The notes under the pieces are model-generated. The model was not told the origin of the DNA. It saw only the letters and a list, made by a program, of their open reading frames with translations, and ran no database searches. This document shows, piece after piece, positions 1 to 9,242 of a stretch of 64,000 nt of DNA. The translations under genes and the position numbers were made by a program. This DNA is from Mycobacterium haemophilum DSM 44634 (GTDB lineage: Bacteria > Actinomycetota > Actinomycetes > Mycobacteriales > Mycobacteriaceae): positions 372,001 through 436,000 of the forward strand of contig NZ_CP011883.2 of the NCBI RefSeq assembly GCF_000340435.2. Reading direction: 5' to 3'. Each line of letters starts with the position of its first letter. Position 1 is the first letter of the stretch.

Positions 1-1269
1 CAGACGATGCAACAACGCGGCTCATGTACCACCTCCGGAGTCATCCCGGGCACCGATCCCGGCATTGCGACATCCAGTCAGTCGATGCTGAATCTTCCTG
101 CAGCATGGCAGTTTTCTCGCGGCGAGGGGCAACTGGTGGCGATCGTCGACACTGGGGTACGGCCGAGCCCGCGGCTGCCCAACGTCGACGCCGGCGGCGA
201 CTATGTGGAGTCGAGCGACGGCCTGACCGATTGCGATGGGCACGGAACCCTGGTCGCCGGGATCGTTGCCGGCCAACCCGCTTCGTCTGGTGAGGATGGG
301 TTTTCGGGTGTTGCACCCGCGGCGCGGTTGTTGTCCATCCGGGTGACCTCCGCCAAGTTCTCGCCGCGATCGCCGGGCGGCGATCCGCAGCTCGAGCAGG
401 CGTCCCTCGAGGTGGCCACGCTTAGCCGGGCCATTGTGCATGCCGCAGACCTCGGCGCGCGGGTGATCAACATCTCTACGATAACTTGCTTGCCCGCCGA
501 TCGGCCCATCGACCAGTCCGAGCTCGGGGCCGCGATCCGCTATGCGGCGGTGGACAAGGACGCCGTGATCGTGGCGGCGGCGGGCAATGCCGGGTCGACC
601 GGAACGGGTGGTGGGAGCATGAACTGCGAGTCCAACCCGCTCACCGACCTGGGCCGCCCGGACGATCCGCGGAACTGGGCGAGCGTCACCTCGGTGTCCA
701 TTCCGTCGTGGTGGCAGCCATACGTGCTGTCGGTGGCGTCGCTGACACCGGGTGGGCGGCCATCGAAATTCACCATGGCCGGGCCGTGGGTGGGTATTGC
801 GGCCCCGGGCGAAAACATCGTTTCGGTGAGCAACCGTGACAGTGGAGGTCTGGCTAACGGCCTGCCCAACGATCACGACCAACAGATCGCACTGAACGGC
901 ACCAGCTACGCGGCCGGCTACGTCTCGGGAGTCGCGGCGCTGGTTCGCAGCAAGTACCCGGAACTGACCGCCACACAGGTGATGCGCCGTATCACCGCGA
1001 CCGCGCACACCGGCGCTCGGGCGCCCTCCAACGTCGTCGGCGCCGGTACATTGGACCCGGTGGCAGCCCTGACCTGGAACGTGCCCGTAAGCAACGAATC
1101 CGGTATAGCGCCGGTAAAGCCGGTTACTGTCCCGCCGGCACCGGCGCCGAAGGACAACACACCGCGGAACGTCGCGTTTGCTGGGACAGCCGCGCTGGCT
1201 TTGGTGGTCGCGGCCGTCGCCGCGACTGCCACGATTGCCGCGCGCCGACGAAAGGATCCCACCCCGTGA
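1..1269 (+). CDS. mycP3: Type VII secretion mycosin protease MycP3 (5' end outside window)
   Basis: This is a subtilisin-like serine protease, the mycosin of the ESX-3 secretion system, anchored to the outer face of the inner membrane. The frame is open from the first base, so the N-terminus and signal peptide lie upstream. Counting from the Met at base 7, the catalytic triad is visible as D48 (AIVDTG), H79 (DGHGT) and S300 (NGTSYAAG), with the oxyanion Asn at 194 (AAGNAG). A C-terminal hydrophobic helix followed by an RRRK stop-transfer cluster is typical of mycosins. The stop overlaps the next gene's GTG in a GTGA junction, so it is translationally coupled to eccE3. The assignment to ESX-3 rather than another ESX rests on the neighbours (eccE3, then Rv0293c and tam homologues). 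Confidence 0.95.
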   Translation, partial: QTMQQRGSCTTSGVIPGTDPGIATSSQSMLNLPAAWQFSRGEGQLVAIVDTGVRPSPRLPNVDAGGDYVESSDGLTDCDGHGTLVAGIVAGQPASSGEDGFSGVAPAARLLSIRVTSAKFSPRSPGGDPQLEQASLEVATLSRAIVHAADLGARVINISTITCLPADRPIDQSELGAAIRYAAVDKDAVIVAAAGNAGSTGTGGGSMNCESNPLTDLGRPDDPRNWASVTSVSIPSWWQPYVLSVASLTPGGRPSKFTMAGPWVGIAAPGENIVSVSNRDSGGLANGLPNDHDQQIALNGTSYAAGYVSGVAALVRSKYPELTATQVMRRITATAHTGARAPSNVVGAGTLDPVAALTWNVPVSNESGIAPVKPVTVPPAPAPKDNTPRNVAFAGTAALALVVAAVAATATIAARRRKDPTP

Positions 1270-2279
1270 GCGCGCACCGATCACGCTCGGCTGCTATGTG
1301 GCCGGGCAGCGGCCGGATCACGCTGGCGCTGCTGACCGTCGTGCCCGCGCTGATGGCGTACCCCTGGCGATCGTCCCGAAGCTACTGGTTGCTCGGCATC
1401 GCCGCGCTTGTGGTGATCGTGTTATTCGGCTGGTGGCGCGGGCTGTACTTGACCACCATCTTGCGCCGACGACTGGCGATGATGTGGCGCCGTCGTCGGC
1501 CCGTCAGCGAATCCGGCTGTGCCACCCAGACAACCGTGTTGCTGCGGATGGGGCCACCGGCTGGCGAGACAGACATTCTTCCGTTACCACTGATCGCCCG
1601 GTACCTGAACCGCTACGGCATCCGTGCCGACACGATCCGAATCACCAGCCGCAACAACGAATCCGACGGCGCATGGTGGGAGAGCTGGATCGGGCTGACG
1701 CTGTCGGCGGCGAATAACTTGGCGGCACTGCAGGCGCGGTCATCGCGGATCCCGTTGCAGGAGACCGCCCGGGTCGCGGCCCGCCGGCTCGCTGACCACC
1801 TCCGTGAAATCGGTTGGGAGGTCAGCATGGCCGGACCCGATGATGTCCCGCGGTTGATCACGCCGGCCGGTGACGAGACGTGGCGCGGGATGCGGCAAGG
1901 CTCGGATTACCTCGCGGCGTACCGGGTCAGTGTCGATGACGCATTGCCCGGCACGTTGGACGCGATCCGGTCACACCCAGCACGCGAAACTTGGACGGCG
2001 CTAGAGATCGCCGACCCTGGATCAGGTGACCACAACACCATTGCGGCGGCCTGTGCGTTTCTCACCGACACTGCGCCGCAAGGGGCCGCGCCGTTGGCAG
2101 GATTGACCCCGCAATGCGGAAATCACCGGCCGGCGCTGGCGGCGTTGGATTTGTTATCCACGCAACGACTCGACGGACACACGGATACGGCCACCGAGTT
2201 GCTGACCCGGCTGCGTTGGCCCGCTCCTGTGGCGGGGGCTCATCGGGCACCGCGACCCGAAGCCGCTAGTCGAACATGA
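1266..2279 (+). CDS. eccE3: ESX-3 secretion system component EccE3
   Basis: EccE is a membrane subunit of the type VII secretion core complex; ESX-3 is needed for iron and zinc homeostasis in mycobacteria. The protein is 337 residues, close to the M. tuberculosis length. Two hydrophobic helices lie near the N-terminus (about residues 18-35 and 43-60), followed by a basic segment and a soluble cytoplasmic domain, the expected EccE layout. It starts with GTG overlapping the mycP3 stop by 4 bases. It ends by overlapping 14 bases of the convergent downstream hydrolase gene. Identity is inferred from position after mycP3, length and topology, because EccE proteins have no short signature motif. 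Confidence 0.9.
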   Translation: MSAHRSRSAAMWPGSGRITLALLTVVPALMAYPWRSSRSYWLLGIAALVVIVLFGWWRGLYLTTILRRRLAMMWRRRRPVSESGCATQTTVLLRMGPPAGETDILPLPLIARYLNRYGIRADTIRITSRNNESDGAWWESWIGLTLSAANNLAALQARSSRIPLQETARVAARRLADHLREIGWEVSMAGPDDVPRLITPAGDETWRGMRQGSDYLAAYRVSVDDALPGTLDAIRSHPARETWTALEIADPGSGDHNTIAAACAFLTDTAPQGAAPLAGLTPQCGNHRPALAALDLLSTQRLDGHTDTATELLTRLRWPAPVAGAHRAPRPEAASRT

Positions 2280-3471
2280 CCTGGTGCAGGAAGGCGCTCA
2301 TCCGGCGCAGATAGTCCAGCTGACTCACGTGCAGTACGTGACTTCCGGGGAACCAGTGCAGCGCACAACGATCCCAATGCTCCCACAGCATTACGGCCTG
2401 ACGTGGTGGAGCCAACCGGTCGCCGAGACCGGTGATGATCATTCGACGGTCCTTGGGCAGCAACGGCTGGTAGTTCAGCGGGCAGTGGTAGGACAATCCG
2501 GCAACGAGCTCATCACGGCTGATCTTGGACAGCCACAGCCCCAACCGGAGGGGTACGTTGGCCGGGAACCATTCGTCCAACATCATTGTTGTGGGAGCGA
2601 CGACCGGGCAGTTGGGGATGACGGCCGCGAGCCGGGCGTCGACAGCAGCCAGCAGCGCGGAGGTGTAGCCGCCCAGCGAAATACCGGTCAACGCGATGCG
2701 GTCGACACCGGTGCGACGCAAATAGTCGACGATGGAATGGAAGTCATGCACGGCCTGGGCCATCGCCTCGGCAAAACCGCTGAGGCCGCGGGCGAAATAA
2801 CCGAAACCGCTGAACGGCGAGAACTTTTCCGCCCGCGGACCGTGGAACGGCAACGTATACAGCAGAACGTCGTAGCCGGACCGGTAATACCACGGTAGCG
2901 AGAAGAACCACCCGTTGAGCAGATATGACGACCCCATGAAGCCGTGGATGACGCACAGCGTGGGACGCGGTCCGTCGGCATGCCGCCAGTGCTGCGCACA
3001 CACAATGTTGTTGGACCTCAACGCGCGCCATTCCTTGCGCATCGCGGGGTTGATCGCGGTAAAGCTGCTGGCGAACGCGATGTTGTCGACCGTGCCGTGC
3101 GCAACCCGCTCGGCGAACAGACGGGCCGGCCGCGACGAGACCCGGGGCAACTGGGTGGGCGGCGGGAACGACTTCGCCGGATCCTGCTCGGCCGCCAGTT
3201 CGGCGTAGAAGTTTAGGTTGCTGCGCTCGGTGCCGGATCTGGTGCGGCAGATCGACGTGGCGACCACGTTCGGCGTCACCGTCGTAGCCAGCACCGACGC
3301 GACCCAGGTGCGTAACGCGAGATCGCCGATCGCGGATGCGCCGACGGCCATGCGCTCCTGGGACGATAACGCTGAGCAGGGGGGTAGTCCGTCGGCGCCG
3401 GCCGGTACGTCGGCACCGGAGACGTTGGGGATTGGAATGGGCGGATTGATCGGATCCTGCTCGGACGTCAC
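2266..3471 (-). CDS. Alpha/beta hydrolase family protein (Rv0293c-like)
   Basis: A 401-residue protein starting with GTG, matching the length of the M. tuberculosis gene in the same place. The N-terminal ~140 residues are not recognisable. The rest is an alpha/beta hydrolase: an oxyanion-type HGFMGS segment near 176-181, the nucleophile elbow GISLGG with Ser265, and a late His in GSHVLHVSQ that could complete the triad. No signal peptide is evident. It is likely an esterase or thioesterase of unknown substrate. It is transcribed towards eccE3 and its 3' end overlaps that gene, so it is not part of the ESX-3 operon. Confidence 0.85.
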   Translation of the reverse strand: MTSEQDPINPPIPIPNVSGADVPAGADGLPPCSALSSQERMAVGASAIGDLALRTWVASVLATTVTPNVVATSICRTRSGTERSNLNFYAELAAEQDPAKSFPPPTQLPRVSSRPARLFAERVAHGTVDNIAFASSFTAINPAMRKEWRALRSNNIVCAQHWRHADGPRPTLCVIHGFMGSSYLLNGWFFSLPWYYRSGYDVLLYTLPFHGPRAEKFSPFSGFGYFARGLSGFAEAMAQAVHDFHSIVDYLRRTGVDRIALTGISLGGYTSALLAAVDARLAAVIPNCPVVAPTTMMLDEWFPANVPLRLGLWLSKISRDELVAGLSYHCPLNYQPLLPKDRRMIITGLGDRLAPPRQAVMLWEHWDRCALHWFPGSHVLHVSQLDYLRRMSAFLHQVMFD

Positions 3472-3594
3472 GAACGTCTATGGTATCCCGCCGATCTGGC
3501 GATGCTCGTGTGTTTGAATGGATTTCCCTCGGTTCTGTGCAGGGTTCGTCGACCACTCGGGCAGTGTTCGACGGTGTTGATCAGGAGGACTGAC

Positions 3595-4380
3595 ATGTGG
3601 GATCCCAACGTCTACCTGGCTTTTGCGGATCACCGCAGCCGCCCGTTTTATGACTTGTTGTCCAGGGTGGGTGCCGACCGGGCGCGCCGAGTGGTCGACC
3701 TTGGTTGCGGCCCCGGGCACCTGACGCGCTACCTAGCACAACGTTGGCCAGCCGCGGTAATCGAAGCAATGGACAGCTCGCCAGAAATGGTCGCCGCCGC
3801 CCGGGAACGTGGGATCGACGCCACCGCTGGCGACTTGCGAACCTGGAAACCCCGGCCCGACACCGATGTGGTGGTCAGCAACGCGGTCTTGCAATGGGTG
3901 CCCGAACACCCCGAGCTGATGGTTCGGTGGATCGGCGAGCTGGCGGCCGGATCGTGGCTCGCCGTTCAGGTTCCGGGCAACTTTGAGACGGCGTCACACG
4001 CCGCAGTGCGGGCTGTCGCCCGCCGGGAACCGTACGCAAAGATCATGCGCGACATACCGTTTCGAGTCGGTGCCGTGGTCCATCCGCCGGTGCACTACGC
4101 TGGGATGCTGCTGGATGCTGGGTGCAAGGTCGACGTCTGGGAGACCACGTACCTGCACCAGCTCACTGGAGAGAACCCGGTGTTGGAGTGGATCACCGGA
4201 ACCGCGCTGGTCCCGGTACGTGAGCGGCTCACCGAGGAGGCCTGGGAGCAGTTTCGCCAGGAGCTCATCCCGCTGCTGGCCGATGCCTATCCGGTCCGGC
4301 CTGACGGCACGACGATCTTGCCGTTCCGGCGAGTGTTCATCGTCGCCGAGGTTGGTGGCGCGCGCCGCTCAGCTGGGTAA
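3595..4380 (+). CDS. tam: Trans-aconitate 2-methyltransferase
   Basis: A SAM-dependent methyltransferase of 261 residues, the same length as M. tuberculosis Tam. It methylates trans-aconitate, a spontaneous by-product that inhibits aconitase. The SAM-binding motif [13 protein letters not shown] lies at about residues 33-44, with an acidic motif II in EAMDSSPEM and motif III around [11 protein letters not shown] chose the ATG at 3595 because an AGGAGG ribosome site lies at 3583-3588 and the encoded start MWDPNVYL matches the family; an open frame upstream adds 31 residues without a good start. The 3' end overlaps the convergent sulfotransferase gene by 12 bases. Confidence 0.93.
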   Translation: MWDPNVYLAFADHRSRPFYDLLSRVGADRARRVVDLGCGPGHLTRYLAQRWPAAVIEAMDSSPEMVAAARERGIDATAGDLRTWKPRPDTDVVVSNAVLQWVPEHPELMVRWIGELAAGSWLAVQVPGNFETASHAAVRAVARREPYAKIMRDIPFRVGAVVHPPVHYAGMLLDAGCKVDVWETTYLHQLTGENPVLEWITGTALVPVRERLTEEAWEQFRQELIPLLADAYPVRPDGTTILPFRRVFIVAEVGGARRSAG

Positions 4381-5172
4381 CCCCAGCAGCGGTGCCTCTT
4401 CCCGGTAGCGGTCGACCCACTCGTCGGAGCGCTGGTCGGCCTGCCGTTCCAGCATCGGTGGGGGTGCCAGGCGCCGGTCCTGCCCGATCGCCTCAAGAAC
4501 GCAACCGACAATCGTGGTCAGGTTGCGCCACAACACTGGATACGCGATGTCGATCGGTGTGATCGCCTCCTCGACGAACCAAGCGCGCCAGCTGTTTTCC
4601 TGATCTCGCAAGATCCCGACGATGTGGGCGATGGCGCCAGCGTGGTACACCGCCCGCGAGTCGCGCTCCGGGTCGGGGCGGCCCCGCCACACCCGGGTCT
4701 GTACGGCACGCCAGAACGACACCGCCTGCGACACCACGTCCGGTCGATGGACGTGCACGTAAACAGGCTCGTGGCCGATCACATCGCGGATTGCCGCGCG
4801 CAGGGTGTCGCCGGAGCGGTCGGGTAGATGCGCGGCGCGTTGTCGTAACAGTGGCGTCTGGTTCCACATCAGCTTGCCACCCCAGACACCGTTGGGGGTG
4901 CGCCCCGAACTGCGGATATGCTCTCGCCAGGCAACCGGCGTCGCCGTGTCCGGCGTACCAGGGTCCAGCGGATCGAGTAATTGCAGAATCGACTCGTCCT
5001 CGACGCCAGCGAACCACTGCCGCGGCTGGGGAGCCAGACCGGTGGTCGGCAGGTATTGGAAGAACTCTTGTGGTTCCCCGGCGCATCCGGTCGCGCGTAA
5101 CGACTCCACCAGCAGCGTGCTGCCGCTGCGCTGGGTGGCAAGTACCAGATAGGACGTCTGGGCACCGGACAT
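4369..5172 (-). CDS. stf0: Trehalose 2-sulfotransferase Stf0
   Basis: Stf0 transfers sulfate from PAPS to the 2-position of trehalose, the first step towards sulfolipid-1 in M. tuberculosis. The product is 267 residues. The PAPS 5'-phosphosulfate loop QRSGSTLL sits at residues 14-21, and E36 in the GEPQEFFQY segment coincides with the catalytic base position described for the M. smegmatis enzyme. The central [17 protein letters not shown] segment resembles the 3'-phosphate-binding region. It lies directly downstream of a sulfatase gene on the same strand, with a 34-base gap. Whether the host makes sulfolipid cannot be told here, since the polyketide synthase genes are outside the window. Confidence 0.9.
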   Translation of the reverse strand: MSGAQTSYLVLATQRSGSTLLVESLRATGCAGEPQEFFQYLPTTGLAPQPRQWFAGVEDESILQLLDPLDPGTPDTATPVAWREHIRSSGRTPNGVWGGKLMWNQTPLLRQRAAHLPDRSGDTLRAAIRDVIGHEPVYVHVHRPDVVSQAVSFWRAVQTRVWRGRPDPERDSRAVYHAGAIAHIVGILRDQENSWRAWFVEEAITPIDIAYPVLWRNLTTIVGCVLEAIGQDRRLAPPPMLERQADQRSDEWVDRYREEAPLLGLPS

Positions 5173-5206
5173 CGGATGAGCTTAACCGCAACTATTGAGG
5201 GCGACC

Positions 5207-6607
5207 TCACTCCTCGATGCCGCGGTCACCGGCGATCGCTGACCGGCTGGTCGGCGTCGCGTTATGGATCCGTAGGTACGTTTCGGTATAGCGCAACGCG
5301 ATATGGGTGCCAGCGAAATTCGAGGGTATGACGTCGCCGGTTTGTTGGCGCCAATCGTGCAGTCGGACAGCCAGATTCGCCGCGATCACGTCCATGTCGG
5401 GGCGGTTGTCGGCCAGCAGGTTGTTGGTCTCGGTGGGGTCGACGCGCAAATCGTAGAGTTCGCGCTCCGGACGCGGTGCGGCGGTCAACGGTGCGACGGC
5501 CTGTCCCGACGGGCTGGCCTGGATATCCCACGGCAGATCCAGCAGTGGCCGGGGCGCGTAGTTTTCGATGTAGCTGTATTCCTTTGTGCGGATTGCCCGA
5601 ATCGGATCGTAGGAGTCGTGGTAAGTCTTGGTGGTGTAGACGTGATCGCGAACTGGATCGGTGTGGTTGTCCGGCGCGAGCAGCAGGCTGGCGTGCGACA
5701 CACCGTCGATATCGGCCGACGTGTCCAGGCCCAGCAGCTCCAACAGCGTCGGGACCAGGTCGACACCGCTGAACAGTTCGTCGTAGACGCAGGGGGACAG
5801 TGCCCGGCCGGTAGGCGGGCGGATGATCAGTGCGATGCCGGTTCCGGTGTCATACAGTGTGGATTTAGCCCGCGGGAACGCTGGGCCGTGATCGGTGAAG
5901 AACACCACCCACGTGTTGGCGTCGAGGCCGGTCTGGGTCAGCGTGTCCAATATCTGGCCGACCGCGGCGTCGGCGGTAGCGATGGATCCGTAGAACTCGG
6001 CGAGGTCTTGGCGCACCTCTGGGGTATCAGGTAGGTAGTCAGGCAGGTCGACGGCCCCGCTGTCGGCAGGTTGGTAGCGTTCTTGTGGGTAGGGCCGGTG
6101 GGTTTCAAAGAACCCGGCCGTCAACAGAAATGGTTGTTCGGAAAGGGCTGGGGCGCTGTTGCGCAGCCAGACTTGGGCCTTGTCGATGACGTACTCGCAG
6201 TACGAGTTCGACACGTCGAACTCGTCGAAGCCCAGCCGTTTCGGATAGGAAGTCTCATGCTGCATACCGAAAAGAACTGAATACCAACCTGATTCGGATA
6301 ACATCTGGGGAAGGGTGCGGACCCCGGCGCGGTATTCCCAGCCGTGATGGGCTAGGCCGACCAGTCCATTGGTGTGCGGGTAGCGACCGGTGAACAGCGA
6401 TCCACGGGATGGCGAGCACAGCGGCGCGGTGGCATGGGCCCTGGTGAACAGAATGCCCTCGGCGGCAAGCTGATCCAGTCGCGGGCTGGATACATCAGGG
6501 TGCCCGTATACGCCTAGCTGGCGCCCCAGGTCGTGCCAGTGCACAATCAGCACGTTGTCTTTTGTGTTGTCGCGTTGCCGGTCCCTTGCCGCACTGTCAC
6601 CCGTCAT
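5207..6607 (-). CDS. Type I sulfatase (formylglycine-dependent)
   Basis: An alkaline-phosphatase-superfamily sulfatase of 466 residues. The sulfatase signature CSPSR begins at C64, the cysteine that is converted to formylglycine, followed by GSLFTGRYPHTNG. Later metal-ligand elements are visible as FFTDHGPAF. I start at ATG 6607: a GAGG sequence lies just upstream (reading the minus strand), and the length then agrees with the M. tuberculosis homologue (about 465), whereas the longest open frame adds 56 low-complexity residues. No signal peptide is seen, so it probably acts in the cytoplasm. The natural substrate is unknown; the adjacent sulfotransferase suggests sulfate-ester turnover, which is an inference. 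Confidence 0.88.
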   Translation of the reverse strand: MTGDSAARDRQRDNTKDNVLIVHWHDLGRQLGVYGHPDVSSPRLDQLAAEGILFTRAHATAPLCSPSRGSLFTGRYPHTNGLVGLAHHGWEYRAGVRTLPQMLSESGWYSVLFGMQHETSYPKRLGFDEFDVSNSYCEYVIDKAQVWLRNSAPALSEQPFLLTAGFFETHRPYPQERYQPADSGAVDLPDYLPDTPEVRQDLAEFYGSIATADAAVGQILDTLTQTGLDANTWVVFFTDHGPAFPRAKSTLYDTGTGIALIIRPPTGRALSPCVYDELFSGVDLVPTLLELLGLDTSADIDGVSHASLLLAPDNHTDPVRDHVYTTKTYHDSYDPIRAIRTKEYSYIENYAPRPLLDLPWDIQASPSGQAVAPLTAAPRPERELYDLRVDPTETNNLLADNRPDMDVIAANLAVRLHDWRQQTGDVIPSNFAGTHIALRYTETYLRIHNATPTSRSAIAGDRGIEE

Positions 6608-6865
6608 TTTCGTCACCTCGACCGGCGACGATACCGCACCGGCTGCGCGGTGCGTGGGCTTACGCGGGAGTTGGAACGATGCGACCCGCGCCACGGTGGC
6701 ATGATCGGCGAGTTGCGGGCGGCGGACTGGATGGTGGGGCTGATCCGCGTGACGGCCGCCTGCACGCCGGGCCAAGCCCAGGCTCAGGTTATGCGCGAAT
6801 GCTGTTGGTTACCAACTTCACCGGGGTGCCGCTGGCCGGTACCCCGCACGGGTTGGTGGCCCCGG

Positions 6866-7528
6866 TCACCGGGGACGGACTTGCCCGCCCCACCGGTTCT
6901 CGGACACGAATTCCGACAGCGGTCGCGCGAACGCCCAGCCGTCCAATTCCAGCGCCGGCCGATCCGGAAACTCAGGCACCGGGCCCAGACACAGGATGGC
7001 CACCGGCTGGGCATCGGCTGGCATTGCCAGCAGGGCCGCCAACCGTCCGGGATCGAACAGGGACACCCAGCCCATGCCAAGACCTTCGGAGCGAGCTGCT
7101 AGCCACAGGTTCTGGATGGCGCACGATACCGATGCCAGGTCCATCTGCGGTAGCGTGCGTCGGCCGAAGACATGCCTGTCACGGTCGTCGCACAGCGCCA
7201 CCACCAAGAGCTCAGCGCACTCAAGAATGCCCTCGACCTTCAGCTGCAGAAACTCCTGGGCCCGCGGCCCCAAGGCTTGTGCGGTCAGCGCGCGCTCTTC
7301 GTCGACGAGCGTGTGAATGCGTCCGCGTAGCGGCTCATCGGTGATCCGGATGAAGCGCCACGGCTGCATCAGACCGACACTGGGCGCGGCGTGTGCGGCT
7401 TGTAACAAGCGGGCCAGCACATCCTGCGGCACCACCGCGCCCGGCACGAACCGGCGCATGTCTCGCCGTTGGGAGATCACGCGGTATACGGCCCGGCGCT
7501 CTTGGGCATTGAACGCGTGATCGGTCAC
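6866..7528 (-). CDS. bluB: Nitroreductase-family protein BluB, 5,6-dimethylbenzimidazole synthase
   Basis: The product is 220 residues, starting at GTG 7528. BluB uses oxygen to fragment reduced FMN into 5,6-dimethylbenzimidazole, the lower ligand of vitamin B12. Features seen: an N-terminal SQRRDMRRF, then AAHAAPSVGLMQPWRFI, characteristic of the BluB branch of nitroreductases, and the C-terminal GWVSLFDP and LCLGPVPEF segments. In M. tuberculosis the homologue (Rv0306) lies in the same region but, as I remember, on the opposite strand. The 258 bases between this gene and the sulfatase hold no gene I can support. Confidence 0.82.
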   Translation of the reverse strand: MTDHAFNAQERRAVYRVISQRRDMRRFVPGAVVPQDVLARLLQAAHAAPSVGLMQPWRFIRITDEPLRGRIHTLVDEERALTAQALGPRAQEFLQLKVEGILECAELLVVALCDDRDRHVFGRRTLPQMDLASVSCAIQNLWLAARSEGLGMGWVSLFDPGRLAALLAMPADAQPVAILCLGPVPEFPDRPALELDGWAFARPLSEFVSENRWGGQVRPR

Positions 7529-7584
7529 CAGGCCATCGTAGAAAATGGTGGCTAGCGTGAATCGTGTCGAGAAGGGAGTATCCG

Positions 7585-7890
7585 GTGAAGCTTGCCGATG
7601 TGCTCGACCAGCTGCCGACCGATCGCGGTGCCAAACGTGGCTACGGCGAGCCTTATGAGACGGCTGACGGGGCCACCGTGATTCCGGTTGCCAGCATTGG
7701 TGTCGGCCGTGCTCGGCGTCGTTTTCACCGTGGCGAGCAGAATGCCCAAGCGGACCAGGACGCCCCGGCTTTCGGCTTTGCCGCGGTGCCCATGGGGGTG
7801 ATCACCGGCCTGCTAGCGGCGGTGATAGGTACCCTAGCGGTGCTGCGTCAGCCGCCCTGGCCACGGATCACGATCACGGACTATAGGTGA
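7585..7890 (+). CDS. GerW/YtfJ-family small protein
   Basis: A 101-residue protein starting at GTG 7585, preceded by a purine-rich AGAAGGGAG at 7570-7577. The segment GYGEPYETADGATVIPVASIG matches the core pattern of the GerW (YtfJ, 'sporulation') family, in which a glycine-rich basic patch follows. A C-terminal hydrophobic stretch (about residues 65-90) could be a membrane anchor. In Bacillus the family is linked to spore germination, but actinobacterial members are common and have no assigned role. It overlaps the convergent gene by 17 bases. The family call is from motif memory and deserves a profile search. Confidence 0.7.
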   Translation: MKLADVLDQLPTDRGAKRGYGEPYETADGATVIPVASIGVGRARRRFHRGEQNAQADQDAPAFGFAAVPMGVITGLLAAVIGTLAVLRQPPWPRITITDYR

Positions 7891-8356
7891 CGCCGACCGC
7901 GCGGAAGACGTATTCAGCCGGGACATCGAACGCCAGTGATCGGCGCGGCAGGCGAGCCAGCACATCGTCACTGATGGCCGCCTTGTAGTGCAGAGACAGT
8001 TGGCCGCTGAACTTCGGGTCCACCTCGGCGACATCGAGATCGAGTTGCAGGCCGGTCGACGAGATCTCGGCTTTCGCGGCACCAGCCTGCGCCTGGTTCC
8101 AGCGCACATCGATGGCCCGGCCAGCCAGCCTCGGCACCACCGACAGCGTCGCCAGGACCCGCTCGGTGGTGAATGCCAGCGAACCCACGTAGCTGCCGAC
8201 ACTGTGTGAGGCCCGCAGCCCAGGGATTACGCCGCTGAATCGTCGGGTGACCGCGACGTACTCGGCGAGATAGATGAGTCCCTCCGCCTCAACCTGGGCA
8301 CGCAGATCGGCGGGTAGCTTGCCGATGCCGAACCACTTGCGAACATAGACCGCCAT
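7874..8356 (-). CDS. Conserved hypothetical protein (Rv0307c-like)
   Basis: A 160-residue protein with the same length and place as M. tuberculosis Rv0307c. I start at ATG 8356 (MAVYVRKWFGIGKLP); the frame stays open far upstream, but that extension is antisense to the PAP2 gene and is low-complexity. The sequence has alternating hydrophobic beta-like segments (VGSLAFTTERVLATLS, AIDVRWNQ, LQLDLDVAEVDPKFSG) and no membrane helix or signal peptide. I do not recognise a domain. It is divergent from the PAP2 phosphatase and convergent with the GerW-like gene. Confidence 0.8.
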   Translation of the reverse strand: MAVYVRKWFGIGKLPADLRAQVEAEGLIYLAEYVAVTRRFSGVIPGLRASHSVGSYVGSLAFTTERVLATLSVVPRLAGRAIDVRWNQAQAGAAKAEISSTGLQLDLDVAEVDPKFSGQLSLHYKAAISDDVLARLPRRSLAFDVPAEYVFRAVGVTYSP

Positions 8357-8413
8357 CCGGCCAGTATGACCCGAGTAGGACCGGGGTATCCCGCTGCTGG
8401 TATCGATTACGTC

Positions 8414-9151
8414 ATGACCCGCCCGCAAAACATTCTGGCCGCTGCTGTTGCTTTGGCCGCCATCATGGTTTACGTCGTTATGTGGATGGGCCACCAGCAA
8501 GACTGGGGTTGGCTGCACGGCGTGGACTGGTCGTTGTTGAACGCCACGCACGACATTGGGGTCAAGCACCCGATGTGGGTGCGGTTCTGGGATGACGTGT
8601 CTTTTGCCTTGGGCCCGATCACGTGGAAGGTGCTGGGCGTAGTGGCCGCGGTGGTCGCGCTGGTGCTGCGCAAGGTGCGGGCGGCGCTGTTGCTGTTGGT
8701 CTGCTTGCCGCTCAGCGGTTTCGTGACGATGGCGGCCAAGAGTCTGGTTGGTCGGCCGCGACCGGCCACCGCGCTGGTGCACGTATCGTCGACCTCATTT
8801 CCGTCCGGTCACGCGCTGGAAGCGACGGCCAGCGTGCTCGCGCTGCTTATCATCGTGGTCCCGCTGTTGAGTCGCTCAATGCGTCGCGTCGCGGTTGTGG
8901 TGGCCGCGCTGAGCGTGCTGATGGTGGGGACCGCCAGGGTTGCGTTGAACGTGCATCATCCGTCAGACGTGTTGGCCGGCTGCGCACTGGGATATCTGTA
9001 TGTCATGGTGGCCCTGTGGGTCTTTCGCCCGCCGATGCGCAGCGCCCAATCGATCGAGCCGAAGAGTTGCTGTGCAAACGCGTCTGGCCGGCCGTCGTCG
9101 CTGACGGGGCAGCCTGAGCTGACCGAACCGGAGCTGGACACGGCCCGCTAA
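8414..9151 (+). CDS. PAP2-family membrane phosphatase
   Basis: An integral membrane lipid phosphatase of the PAP2 superfamily, likely acting on a polyprenyl or phosphatidate-type substrate at the outer face of the membrane. The three catalytic motifs are present: KSLVGRPRP, SFPSGH, and RVALNVHHPSD, whose Arg, His and Asp have the expected spacing. About five or six hydrophobic helices are visible. I start at ATG 8414 (245 residues, close to the Rv0308 homologue); a second in-frame ATG at 8366 would add 16 residues, and neither has a clear ribosome site. It lies divergently from the Rv0307c-like gene. Confidence 0.88.
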   Translation: MTRPQNILAAAVALAAIMVYVVMWMGHQQDWGWLHGVDWSLLNATHDIGVKHPMWVRFWDDVSFALGPITWKVLGVVAAVVALVLRKVRAALLLLVCLPLSGFVTMAAKSLVGRPRPATALVHVSSTSFPSGHALEATASVLALLIIVVPLLSRSMRRVAVVVAALSVLMVGTARVALNVHHPSDVLAGCALGYLYVMVALWVFRPPMRSAQSIEPKSCCANASGRPSSLTGQPELTEPELDTAR

Positions 9152-9242
9152 ACCGCGCTGCGGCCACATCACAGCGCGGTGACCTAACCGAATCTAAACC
9201 TTTACTTGACCTTTAGGCTGGATGGGTCTGACCATGTAACCC

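Noticed and set aside
22..1284. 420-codon open frame opposite mycP3
   Set aside because: Shadow of a high-GC gene; its product is Arg/Gly-rich without any domain, and the catalytic triad of mycP3 is on the other strand.
6662..6900. Small frames on the plus strand between the sulfatase and bluB (e.g. MLLVTNFTGVPLAGTPHGL)
   Set aside because: They run into the bluB coding region on the opposite strand with no family match or ribosome site. They might be a PPE/PE remnant, but evidence is too weak.
8357..8782. 142-codon N-terminal extension of the Rv0307c-like gene
   Set aside because: Antisense to the PAP2 gene and Gln/His/Arg-rich; the 160-residue form matches the known homologue length.
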